From: Natrarchaeobius chitinivorans | GTDB taxonomy: Archaea; Halobacteriota; Halobacteria; Halobacteriales; Natrialbaceae | Direction of reading: 5' to 3' | DNA length: 64,000 nt | Assembly (NCBI RefSeq): GCF_003841505.1 | Contig: NZ_REGA01000004.1 | Span: 186,001-250,000 of the forward strand | Shown here: positions 35,172-42,505 of the stretch, one piece after another | Layout of the letters: each line of letters opens with the position of its first letter | How positions within the stretch are numbered: position 1 is the stretch's first letter | Notes under the pieces: generated by a model | The model's input: the letters and a program-made list of their open reading frames with translations, nothing else | What the model was told of the DNA's origin: nothing | The model's database searches: none | Made by a program: the position numbers and the translations under genes

Positions 35172-35443
35172 GGAGAAACACCTGATTTCTCGGGTGTGAG
35201 AGTGAGCGAGCGGTGAGAAATGAGCCGTTTCGCCGTTGGTTGTCCGTGAGTCCAGATTTCCATGTGAGTACGCAGTCGGCGATCAAAATAAGGGTTGTGA
35301 CTGCTTAATAACCTCATTTTACAACACATTCAGTATAAACAATCTGTTTCTACTACGAGTTTTCGAAACGTTGTCCAGATGGTTGATCGGTTCAATTCTC
35401 GAACCAGCCGACCTAAGGGCGTGGCCGATGGACGACAGTCACC
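35172..35443. promoter_or_regulatory. Divergent control region of the Gfo/Idh-ThuA pair
   Basis: The middle of this 272-base spacer (35285-35375) is far more AT-rich than its surroundings. It contains tataaaca near 35334 and gttttcgaaac near 35358. A small inverted repeat GGTTC-aattctc-GAACC lies at 35389-35405, close to the ThuA start. A shared regulator for both genes is plausible; no regulator gene is adjacent. Confidence 0.45.
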
Positions 35444-36136
35444 ATGGACGTCACGGTCTGGAACGAGTACCGACACGAACGGGAGGACGAGGACGTCGCT
35501 GCGATCTATCCGGACGGCATCCACGCCGCGCTCGCCGACGTCTTCGCCGACGACCACGAGGTCGAAACCGCGACCCTCGAACAGCCCGAACACGGCCTCA
35601 CGGAGGACCGCCTCGAGCGGACTGACGTGTTACTGTGGTGGGGACACGAAGCCCACGACGAGGTCGAAGACGAGATCGTCGACCGCGTCCAGGAGCGCGT
35701 TCTCGAGGGGATGGGCCTGATCGTCCTCCACTCGGGTCACTACTCGAAACCCTTCAAGCGGCTCATGGGAACGAGCTGTAGCCTCCAGTGGCGCGAAGAC
35801 GGCGGAACGGAGCGACTGTGGGTCGTCGACCCCGGTCACCCGATCGTGGACGGGATCGGAGAGTCGATCGAACTCCCGGAAACCGAGATGTACGGCGAGC
35901 CGTTCGACGTCCCCGAACCGGACCGGTTGGTGTTTACCAGCTGGTTCGAAGGCGGGGAAGTGTTCAGAAGCGGCTGTTGTTACCGTCGAGGGAGCGGCCG
36001 GATCTTCTACTTCCGACCCGGCCACGAGACGTATCCGATCTACGAGAACGAGGAGATCCAGCAGGTGCTTTCAAACGCCGTCGAGTGGGCGGCCCCCACC
36101 GAGGGCGGAGTCCGGTCGTTCGGCGAGCGGAAATAG
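35444..36136 (+). CDS. ThuA-domain protein
   Basis: A 230-residue protein of the ThuA (trehalose utilisation) superfamily, which has a class I glutamine-amidotransferase-like fold. Clear family segments are [10 protein letters not shown] at the start, [31 protein letters not shown] and [11 protein letters not shown], with [14 protein letters not shown] and [14 protein letters not shown] at the C-terminal end. ThuA is linked to conversion of trehalose-derived or other sugar compounds. It pairs divergently with the Gfo/Idh oxidoreductase. The start fits the usual M-D-VTVWNE. Confidence 0.9.
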   Translation: MDVTVWNEYRHEREDEDVAAIYPDGIHAALADVFADDHEVETATLEQPEHGLTEDRLERTDVLLWWGHEAHDEVEDEIVDRVQERVLEGMGLIVLHSGHYSKPFKRLMGTSCSLQWREDGGTERLWVVDPGHPIVDGIGESIELPETEMYGEPFDVPEPDRLVFTSWFEGGEVFRSGCCYRRGSGRIFYFRPGHETYPIYENEEIQQVLSNAVEWAAPTEGGVRSFGERK

Positions 36137-36228
36137 CGGAGGGTCGTCGGCGGGCAGACACGCTTCGCCCGTCACGTGCGTCCGATTCGCCGGTTACGTG
36201 CGTCTGCTTCTCCCCTCTCACTCGACCG

Positions 36229-37515
36229 TCACCCGCTTCGTCGGGTGTCGACCAGTTCGACGACGACCTCGAGGTCGACACCCGTCGCGACCTCGAGGCG
36301 CTCGCGTACGTCGTCGGCGAACCCGTCGGGTTCCTCCTCGCCGGGCGGCCGTTCGACGAGAACCGTCACCACCGGCCGGTTGTCCGCATAGACGTCGATC
36401 AGTTCGTACTCGACCGACAGCTCCCTGAACGCGAGGTCGCCGAACGCGGGGTCGTCGCTCATCGCCTCGAGTTCGGTCTGGACGTCGTGTTCGACCGCAG
36501 CGGTCTGGTAGGTTCCGAACGTCACGCCGCCGAGGACGACCGAGAGGAGGACGATCCCAACCAGCAGGACTGCGACGCGCGAACGGATTCGACCGTAGAC
36601 GCGGTCGACGTTCGCCGCGTGGTGTGGACGGTAGCCCGAGACCCACAGGAAGATCAACGCGGTGAGGTTGATCGAGAGTATGTTCACGAGGACGAGCGCG
36701 CCGGCGGTGACGATCATCGTCGGGTGACCCCAGGCGATACCGAGTCCGACGGTCGCGGCCGGCGGCACGAGGGCGACGGCGATCGCCACACCGACCAGCA
36801 CCGAACCGACGTTTCGGACGAGGCTGATCACGCCGGCGATACCGGAGCCGAGCGCGAGAAACACCGCGAGAACGTCCGGCGTGATCCGTTCTCTAACCTG
36901 CGGAACCGTCGCGACGTCGAATCCGGGCGGAAGCAACACGGTCCCCCTGAGTAGCCAGCCGATAGCCGCCGCAGTCGCGACGGCTGCGAGGAGCCCGAGT
37001 GCCTGAAATGCTATCCCGCGAGTCGCGAGTGCGTCGTCGTCGACGACCACGCCGACGCTCGCAGACAGCGCCGGGCCCATGAGCGGGGCGACCACCATCG
37101 CGCCGATGATCGTCGCCGCCGAATCGAGTAACAATCCGGCGGTCGCGATCGCCGTACTCACCACGAGCAGCGTAAAGTACGTCGACGCCGCTGGCGCGAG
37201 ATCCTCGGCTCGAGACTGCAGTTCCTCTCGGGAGATCCTGACCCCGGAAAACTCCCCAATCAGGTCCTCGGTTCTGCTCGAGACGACGGTTTCGGCCGCC
37301 GTGACGACCGTGTACGAATCGTCGTCGAATCCCGCATCTCGAAGTTCGGCGAGCAACGGTTCGACGGCGGCCGGCGGGACGGGGATCGAGACGACCGCCT
37401 CGAACTCCCCGCGGCTCGTCTCCTCGGAGACGGCGTAATCGACGCCCGTCGCCTCCGCCGTCTCGAGGACCAGATTCAGATCACCCTCCGGAACGAACAC
37501 CTGCACGAGGCGCAT
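36229..37515 (-). CDS. DUF389 / TIGR00341-family membrane protein
   Basis: A 428-residue protein. An N-terminal soluble domain (VQVFVPEGDLNLVLETAEAT) carries a conserved SSRTEDLIGEFSG-like hinge. A membrane block with PLMGPALSASVG and VALVPPAATVGLGIAWG follows, the hallmark PPxAT of the family, plus SINLTALIFLWVSG. The C-terminus is a cytosolic ferredoxin-like domain (VTVLVERPPGEEEPD). Function unknown. Single gene. Confidence 0.88.
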   Translation of the reverse strand: MRLVQVFVPEGDLNLVLETAEATGVDYAVSEETSRGEFEAVVSIPVPPAAVEPLLAELRDAGFDDDSYTVVTAAETVVSSRTEDLIGEFSGVRISREELQSRAEDLAPAASTYFTLLVVSTAIATAGLLLDSAATIIGAMVVAPLMGPALSASVGVVVDDDALATRGIAFQALGLLAAVATAAAIGWLLRGTVLLPPGFDVATVPQVRERITPDVLAVFLALGSGIAGVISLVRNVGSVLVGVAIAVALVPPAATVGLGIAWGHPTMIVTAGALVLVNILSINLTALIFLWVSGYRPHHAANVDRVYGRIRSRVAVLLVGIVLLSVVLGGVTFGTYQTAAVEHDVQTELEAMSDDPAFGDLAFRELSVEYELIDVYADNRPVVTVLVERPPGEEEPDGFADDVRERLEVATGVDLEVVVELVDTRRSG

Positions 37516-37598
37516 AGCCCACGTACGACGGTGACGGGGTTAGGCTGTCCTCACGGCCGAGTGAGTGTTCGGATACTCGAGGGGACGGTAACCGGCCT

Positions 37599-37647
37599 CC
37601 GTTGCCGGTTAAAACTCCCGGTAGCCGTTGCCGGTTAAAACTCCCGG
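37599..37647 (-). repeat. 26-bp tandem duplication spanning the eIF2B-like gene stop
   Basis: ccgttgccggttaaaactcc plus cgg occurs at 37599-37621 and again, identically, at 37625-37647. The right copy holds the stop codon TAA and the last residues (EF) of the leftward gene; the left copy is a silent repeat. Seen directly. Confidence 0.92.
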
Positions 37648-38486
37648 CGGCCCTCGTCGGTGATCACACTCTCGAGCAGCGACGTCGGCGTCGCGTCGTA
37701 CGCTGGATTCTCGACGTCGAACCCCTCCGCGGGTTCGGGCATGACCTCGACGCTCGAGCGGAAGTCGTTCTCGAAGACGAACCCCTCGTCGACGATCTTC
37801 GTCACCGAGCCGAGGACGGTGACGGGAACGTCGAGTTGCGCGGCCGTCGCCGCGATCGGGAAGGTTCCAACCCGGTTGTACAGCGTCTCGCCGACGATAC
37901 AGTCCATGCCGACGACGACCCGGTCACAGTCCTCGAGGACGACTCCGTTGGCGCTGTCGGTCACGAGCGTCGGACGCACGCCGTCCATTTCCGCGAGCGT
38001 CCGGGCCGTCTTCCTACCGATGTATCGCGGTCGGGCCTCCGTGACGTAGACGTCGAAAGAGTTGCCGGCAGCGGTCGCCCGCTCGAGGGCTTCGATCACC
38101 GTCGACGAGTAGTCGTGGGTCAAAAGCGTCGCGTCGTCCGCGAGGAGCGAAACGGCGTTCTCGGCGGCACGTTCCTTCGCGGACTCGATACGGGAGACGA
38201 CCGCGTCGATCCGCTCGAGCGTGAGTTCCTGGGCCTCTTCTACGGTTCCCGGTTCTGCCGCGGTGACGTCCTGGACGACGGCCCGGACTGCGTTCTGTAG
38301 GGAAGCGTGAGAAGGGTTCGCCTGACGGAGTATCGCGCCGTTTTGCTCGAGCGAGCGGACGTACTCCTCGACGGTGGCGAACTCGCGATCGGTTAGCTCC
38401 TCTAGGGCCCTGGTCGCACGGATCGCGACCACAGAAGAGCTGTGGGTCTGCATCTCCTGGATCTCTTCGACCGTCTCGTCGATCAT
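37635..38486 (-). CDS. eIF2B-alpha/ribose-1,5-bisphosphate isomerase-like protein
   Basis: A 283-residue protein of the eIF2B/methylthioribose-1-phosphate/R15P isomerase superfamily. An N-terminal helical domain (residues 1-110) is followed by a Rossmann-like domain with ARPRYIGRKTARTLAEM, LVTDSANGVVL, RVVVGMDCIVGETLYNRVG and a C-terminal DVENPAYDATP. The family includes the AMP-salvage isomerase and translation regulators; in archaea without eIF2B the enzymatic role is more likely, but I cannot tell which. ATG at 38486 (MIDETVEEIQ). The last codons are tandemly duplicated. Confidence 0.8.
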   Translation of the reverse strand: MIDETVEEIQEMQTHSSSVVAIRATRALEELTDREFATVEEYVRSLEQNGAILRQANPSHASLQNAVRAVVQDVTAAEPGTVEEAQELTLERIDAVVSRIESAKERAAENAVSLLADDATLLTHDYSSTVIEALERATAAGNSFDVYVTEARPRYIGRKTARTLAEMDGVRPTLVTDSANGVVLEDCDRVVVGMDCIVGETLYNRVGTFPIAATAAQLDVPVTVLGSVTKIVDEGFVFENDFRSSVEVMPEPAEGFDVENPAYDATPTSLLESVITDEGRREF

Positions 38487-38626
38487 AGTCTCACAGATTT
38501 CCCTGACGGAGAAAGGTGTTGTGGGTATCCACAACGGGGATTCGTCCGCCGCCGTCGAACCGTCCCGCTCGAGTGTCTCGCGTTCGGTGGCTGTGAACGT
38601 CTCCGGAAACGGGAACCGCTCCGAAA

Positions 38627-38660
38627 GCGTGATCCGTTTTCCGGCGTGATCCGTTTTCCC
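38627..38660 (+). repeat. 17-bp direct repeat next to element copy D
   Basis: gcgtgatccgttttccg (38627) and gcgtgatccgttttccc (38644) are head-to-tail with one mismatch and end one base before element copy D begins (38662). Confidence 0.85.
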
Positions 38661-38661
38661 G

Positions 38662-38747
38662 TCATACGGATTACTGTAACTGTGTACCGGCGCACCCGCG
38701 ACCCGGGCGGCGGGTGCGCCGGCAATGACTTACAGTAAACCGTATCA
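38662..38747. mobile_element. Stop-anchored palindromic element, copy D (86 bp)
   Basis: The left arm is TCATACGGATTACTGTAAC. The right arm on the minus strand is TGATACGGTTTACTGTAAG. The central stem CGGCGCACCCGC...GCGGGTGCGCCG is perfect. The TGA of the right arm is the gltX stop codon. This is the clearest copy of the family. Confidence 0.88.
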
Positions 38748-40469
38748 GTCGTGTGCGTAGTAGACGACAGTCTCCTCGTCTTCGTCCCCGCTACGATCGA
38801 TCCGGACGAATCCGACCCGTTCGAACTGGACCATTTCGTCGGCCTCGAGTTCCGCCACGCCCGGTTCGGCGCGGCCGGTCACGTCCCCCTCGATCGTTCG
38901 CATCCGGACGGGAACGCTCTCGCGTGCGGGCACCCAGTGGACGACGTCGACGTCACCCTCACGCACCACGTCGATTTCTTCGCCGGTGTACTGGAGAGTA
39001 TCGCGAGTGAACTGGAAACAGCCCAGTCCCTTGAGCCAGATGCGTTCCTCGCGCCCGGGGAGGTCCGCTGGCTCGAGGAGGACGGAGTCGCCGACGGGAA
39101 TCTCCCGAACCCCGCGGTCTTCGTGGTCCGGGTGCAGCGGCGGGTTCGCCTCCGCGGGCGGACTCCCGCCGAGTGGTACCTGGTTGCCGTCGCGGACGAG
39201 GAATCTGCGGTCGGTCTCGTCGTCGATCAGTTCGCGGTTGGTGGCGTAGATCGAACTCATGGCGAGGTCGACGTCGCTGGTCGAGGTCCCAAGCCCGACC
39301 ATCGCGTCGACGATCGCCTCGCCGCGGATGCCCCGCCGCCGAAGGCTCTGGAGCGTCGGGGCGCGCGGGTCGTCCCAGCCGTCGAGTTCGCCCGCCTCGA
39401 TACGCTCCGAGATGGTCGAGGTGCTCATCTTCACGTCGTAGGCGTCGATTTGTACGTGGCCCCAGTGGACGACCTCGGGGTACTCCCAGTCGAAGTAGTC
39501 GTAGACGAACTGCTGGCGTTTCGCCGAATCCTGCAGGTCGATCCCCCTGATGATGTGGGTGATGCCGATCAGGTGGTCGTCGATCCCCGACTGGAAGTCG
39601 AGCATCGGCCAGCACCGGAACTCGCTTGCCTCCTCGCGCGGGTGTGGCGTATCGATCATCCGGAACGCGACCCAGTCACGCAGCGCCGGGTTCTTGTGCT
39701 CGATGTCGGTCTTCACGCGCAGGACCATCTCGCCGCTCTCGTACTCGCCGGCGACCATGTCCTCGAACTCGGCGAGCACCGTGTCGGTGTCCTTGTCGCG
39801 ATGAGGACACGGCTCACCCGCGTTTTTCAGCTCCGAGAACTCCTCACCCGTACACGAGCAGGTGTAGGCACCGCCTACTTCGATCAGTTCACGGGCGTAG
39901 TCGTAGTACGTCTCGAGTCGGTCGCTCGCCCGGAAGACCTCGTTCGGTTCGAAGCCCAGAAACTCGAGGTCCTCGAGGATGGCGTCGTAGGCCTCGAGAT
40001 CCGGTCGCTTCGTCTCGGGGTCGGTGTCGTCGAATCTGACGCAGAACCAGCCGTCGTACCGGTCGCGGTAGGTGCCGATGACGGCGGGCATCCGGGCGTG
40101 GCCGACGTGCCACGGGCCGTTGGGGTTGGGTGCACAGCGCATCCGGACCTCGTCGTAGTCGTCTGGGTTCGGCAGCGAGGGCAGGTCGTGTTCGTCTTCT
40201 TCGTCTTCGGCCTCGATTTCGGCGAGTTCGTCGGGTGCGAGGTCCTCGAGGCGCTCGCGTTTTTCCTCGTAAGCGAGGTCGTTGACTCGGCCGATGACGC
40301 CGCCGATAACGCCCGGAATCTCGTCCCCGTGGGGACGAAAGTCGGGGTTTTCGCCCATCAGCGGCCCCATGATCGCACCGACGTCGGCGTCGCTTTCGTG
40401 TTTGACGGCGTTCAACAGCGCGTGTTTCTCGGCCTCGCGCTCGACGCGCTCGCGGAGATCGTCGTTCAT
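38745..40469 (-). CDS. gltX: Glutamyl-tRNA synthetase, archaeal type
   Basis: A 574-residue class I aminoacyl-tRNA synthetase that charges tRNA-Glu and, in haloarchaea, also tRNA-Gln as the first step of the amidotransferase route. The HIGH motif appears as HVGH at 121-124 in PNGPWHVGHAR, and KMSKS as VKMSTST near residue 340. A zinc-binding-like CSCTGEEF...CPHRD region lies near 205-225. A Glu-rich loop (IEAEDEEDEHD) precedes the catalytic domain. Its stop lies in element copy D. In other archaea gltX closes the isoprenoid/ribosomal cluster; here vapBC and a zinc-finger gene separate it from idsA. Confidence 0.96.
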   Translation of the reverse strand: MNDDLRERVEREAEKHALLNAVKHESDADVGAIMGPLMGENPDFRPHGDEIPGVIGGVIGRVNDLAYEEKRERLEDLAPDELAEIEAEDEEDEHDLPSLPNPDDYDEVRMRCAPNPNGPWHVGHARMPAVIGTYRDRYDGWFCVRFDDTDPETKRPDLEAYDAILEDLEFLGFEPNEVFRASDRLETYYDYARELIEVGGAYTCSCTGEEFSELKNAGEPCPHRDKDTDTVLAEFEDMVAGEYESGEMVLRVKTDIEHKNPALRDWVAFRMIDTPHPREEASEFRCWPMLDFQSGIDDHLIGITHIIRGIDLQDSAKRQQFVYDYFDWEYPEVVHWGHVQIDAYDVKMSTSTISERIEAGELDGWDDPRAPTLQSLRRRGIRGEAIVDAMVGLGTSTSDVDLAMSSIYATNRELIDDETDRRFLVRDGNQVPLGGSPPAEANPPLHPDHEDRGVREIPVGDSVLLEPADLPGREERIWLKGLGCFQFTRDTLQYTGEEIDVVREGDVDVVHWVPARESVPVRMRTIEGDVTGRAEPGVAELEADEMVQFERVGFVRIDRSGDEDEETVVYYAHD

Positions 40470-40807
40470 TGGTCGTGGATATTCGTGCCCGGACCAAAAC
40501 CCCCGCGGTGTCGGCCGGGACTCGAGGGGTTCTCGCTCACTTCGTTCTGCTCACGGGTCGTTCCTCCCCGTTTGCTGTTTCGCGGTTCTCGCTTCCTTCG
40601 GTCGCTCACGGCTCCCTGTGGTCGCCGTTCGCTGTTCCGCGGTTCTCGCTCGTTTCACTCGCTCCGAACCGCGTACGCTCCGAACCACGCTCTCGTCCCG
40701 CGATTCGGTGTGCAATGACGTTCGGTGGCTACTATAGTACACTTCCCCGCCGAAGTTCTTCGCAGGACCAATCCCGGCGAGCGGTTCGTCGATGTGAGCG
40801 CGAGAAG
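40470..40807. other. Intergenic region with low-complexity repeats and a solo element arm
   Basis: The 338 bases hold two related stretches, ctgtttcgcggttctcgctt (40574) and ctgttccgcggttctcgctc (40631), each followed by cgctc-rich DNA, and a solo inverted-repeat arm at 40697-40734. No gene was seen. Confidence 0.5.
40697..40734 (-). mobile_element. Solo arm of the TA-flanked element
   Basis: Read on the minus strand from 40734: TAGTAGCCACCGAACGTCAT then TGCACACCGAATCGC, matching the left arm of the element at 19722 at about 31 of 35 positions. It is flanked by TA at 40735-40736, which is consistent with the same target preference. The opposite arm is missing, so this is a truncated copy. 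Confidence 0.75.
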
Positions 40808-41284
40808 TCAGTCGGGGTAGACGGTCAGTGACGGGAAGTACGTTTCGTAGAATCCGCCGTCGAAACTGACCAACGCATCAGCGTCTACGGTTGCGTGTCC
40901 ACCGATGAGGAAGTCCGCGGCGATATGCTGACGTGGTGTGAGACTTTCAGTACACGCTTCACACGAGACCGTCTGTTTCGCCCCACACGTCGGGCACTGA
41001 AGCCCATCCGGGCGTCGGGTCGTATACTGCTGGAACCGTTCACCCGCTCGGAACAACGCCGCTCGTGACGGTTCGACGAGTTGAATACTGAGGTCCTCGA
41101 GAAACCGATCGAGTTCCGATTCGGTATCGAAGTGACCGTCCGCTGCGAGTTCCGCGTATACGATCGGCGTGATAACGACTCGCCCCTCCCGGTAGACGCG
41201 TCGCAGTTCAGCCTCACTCTCGTTGGCGTGCTCGTCTTCGTACAACAGCGCGAGCAGCGCGTTCGTATCGACTGCCGTAATCAC
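40808..41284 (-). CDS. vapC: PIN-domain toxin VapC with inserted zinc ribbon
   Basis: A 158-residue PIN-domain ribonuclease. The acidic active-site residues are D6 (AVDTNALL), E45 (VYAELAAD), D124 (AADFLIG) and D142 (SFDGGF). Between the third and fourth helices lies a four-cysteine insert, C97/C100 and C108/C111 (CPTCGAKQTVSCEAC), that looks like a small zinc ribbon and makes the protein 20-25 residues longer than ordinary VapC. Its start overlaps the antitoxin stop (ATGA), fixing the start and indicating coupling. Such toxins usually cut tRNA or rRNA; the zinc insert may help recognise the target or the antitoxin. Confidence 0.88.
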   Translation of the reverse strand: MITAVDTNALLALLYEDEHANESEAELRRVYREGRVVITPIVYAELAADGHFDTESELDRFLEDLSIQLVEPSRAALFRAGERFQQYTTRRPDGLQCPTCGAKQTVSCEACTESLTPRQHIAADFLIGGHATVDADALVSFDGGFYETYFPSLTVYPD

Positions 41285-41562
41285 GTCTGTGACCCCGGCT
41301 CGTCATCGTCTTCGTTGCCACCGTCTCGAGGGAACTCCCCGCGGAGCCGACGCATCCGATCCGGCATCGTCTCGTCGCTTTCGGCACTCCCGCGGTACTT
41401 TTCGAAGGGGTCCTCGCCGTCTGCCGTAGTGGGCTCTTTCTTCTCGATCTTGTAGCCGGACGAAACCTCTTCGAAGACGATCTCGTCACCGGGTTCGATC
41501 CCGAGAGAATCCCTGATCTCCTTCGGGATTGTGACCTGGCCTTTGGTGGTAACGCGCGGCAT
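41281..41562 (-). CDS. vapB: AbrB/MazE-type antitoxin (VapB)
   Basis: A 93-residue protein. Residues 1-45 form a swapped-hairpin AbrB DNA-binding domain (MPRVTTKGQVTIPKEIRDSL, then EPGDEIVFEE). The acidic C-terminal half (DPFEKYRGSAESDET) would wrap the toxin. ATG at 41562 is preferred; an upstream frame adds 13 residues through the operator. It is followed by vapC with a four-base overlap. An inverted repeat upstream (41577-41597) overlaps the probable TATA box and would allow autoregulation. Confidence 0.9.
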   Translation of the reverse strand: MPRVTTKGQVTIPKEIRDSLGIEPGDEIVFEEVSSGYKIEKKEPTTADGEDPFEKYRGSAESDETMPDRMRRLRGEFPRDGGNEDDDEPGSQT

Positions 41563-41576
41563 ATCTTCAGTACGTC

Positions 41577-41597
41577 GTAATACTTTATGAGTATTAC
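41577..41597. promoter_or_regulatory. vapBC promoter-operator dyad
   Basis: gtaatact-ttatg-agtattac is a perfect inverted repeat with 8-base arms. On the minus strand its centre reads CATAAAGT, a TATA-like box about 27 bases before the vapB ATG, so the dyad covers the promoter. Autorepression by the antitoxin is the obvious model. Confidence 0.7.
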
Positions 41598-42137
41598 TCA
41601 CTTCTCATACCCGTCACTCGGAAAGCGACGTAATCGTCGAAATCAGTGCGCGCTTGGCTGGTGTTCGGAATCAATTTTGTCGAACGACTACTCTAACGCC
41701 TTCCGGCCGACGTTCTATTTCCGACGCCAAACACCAGTAATTATATTAACATTCAGTGCATCTATCACGACGGAAGCCATCCGCTCCAAAACTGGACGCG
41801 GGGGCATGCGTACGAAATGCCCCGGGTGTAGTAGCACCCGAGACGGGTGGCTTCCAAACCGCGACAGTTTGGCTGCCATGCTTTCGTTACTGCCACCGAG
41901 ACAAAAAGGTCTCGCACGACGGTACAGTATCGCGTCCGATCAGCACGCGCTTTCGGGAACGTATTGTAACACCGAACGTCGTCTCGAGCACCCGCGATTC
42001 CGCCTCGAGCGCCGGCGGTTCGATTCGCAACTGGTGAGCGAACACCCGCGGGATCGAAGCTACGACGATAGCCGTTTCTTCCGTCGTCACCACTCACCAA
42101 GCGGGGCCTCGAGCCGACGACAGTGGGGGCGGTCCCG
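41598..42137. other. 540-bp region without a convincing gene; hairpin series
   Basis: The left 160 bases are AT-rich relative to the genome. A 68-residue minus-strand frame (41887-42093) and a 93-residue plus-strand frame (41756-42037) exist, but neither shows a domain. Three hairpins lie close together at 41801-41872. Base composition and broken frames suggest a decayed insertion. Confidence 0.45.
41801..41872. other. Three consecutive short hairpins
   Basis: GGGGCAT/ATGCCCC (41801-41823), CGGGTG/CACCCG (41823-41840) and CCAAAC/GTTTGG (41854-41872) follow each other within 72 bases. They could be a structured RNA, a decayed palindromic element or chance in G+C-rich DNA. Confidence 0.35.
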
Positions 42138-42383
42138 ATGACCGCCAGCCGCGTTCCCGCCGACACGGCAAAATTGAGCGAACGGCCGGATCGCGTCTGC
42201 GCTCGCTGTGGCGATCCGATCGGCGACGGCCGGCTGTTCATCCTCTCGGCGGTGCCCTGTGTGGAACTCGCAGATCGATACGGCTCCGTCACGGAGCCGT
42301 ACTGTCCCGACTGCGTCGCAGGCATCGGAATGCTCTCGTTTTCTGTGGGGACTCGAGGGCACACTTCGACGAGGACGGACTGA
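42138..42383 (+). CDS. Small zinc-ribbon protein
   Basis: An 81-residue protein with two CxxC knuckles: VCARCGDPIGDG at about residue 22 and PYCPDCVAGIG at about residue 57. This is the layout of the many small haloarchaeal zinc-finger proteins. Between them lies a beta-hairpin LFILSAVPCVELADRYG. The start at 42138 (MTASRVPADTAKL) is favoured over a frame opening five codons earlier. No partner gene. A regulatory or RNA-binding role is possible but unproven. Confidence 0.75.
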   Translation: MTASRVPADTAKLSERPDRVCARCGDPIGDGRLFILSAVPCVELADRYGSVTEPYCPDCVAGIGMLSFSVGTRGHTSTRTD

Positions 42384-42484
42384 CGCGGGCGAAGACAAAC
42401 GGGGAAAACGGAGCAATCGATAAACCGCCGACGGTCGACGTGACCCCTGTGTACGTTCGCCGCCGCTCGAGAGACGGCGGGCCG

Positions 42485-42490
42485 AAAAAA
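42485..42490 (-). terminator. T-run terminator downstream of idsA
   Basis: On the minus strand six T residues lie 16 bases after the idsA stop, in a G+C-rich setting. This fits archaeal T-run termination at the end of the rnj-idsA transcript. Confidence 0.45.
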
Positions 42491-42505
42491 CCGATCGACG
42501 GGCGT

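Noticed and set aside
40574-40680. Tandem cgcggttctcgct-type repeats as a mobile element
   Set aside because: The repeats are irregular low-complexity haloarchaeal DNA without defined ends or target duplication.
38751-40718. A 655-codon open frame opposite gltX
   Set aside because: Antisense shadow of gltX; no domain and an implausible composition.
41887-42093. 68-residue minus-strand frame in the 42-kb spacer
   Set aside because: No recognised motif and weak start context; composition is not clearly coding, so not listed as a gene.
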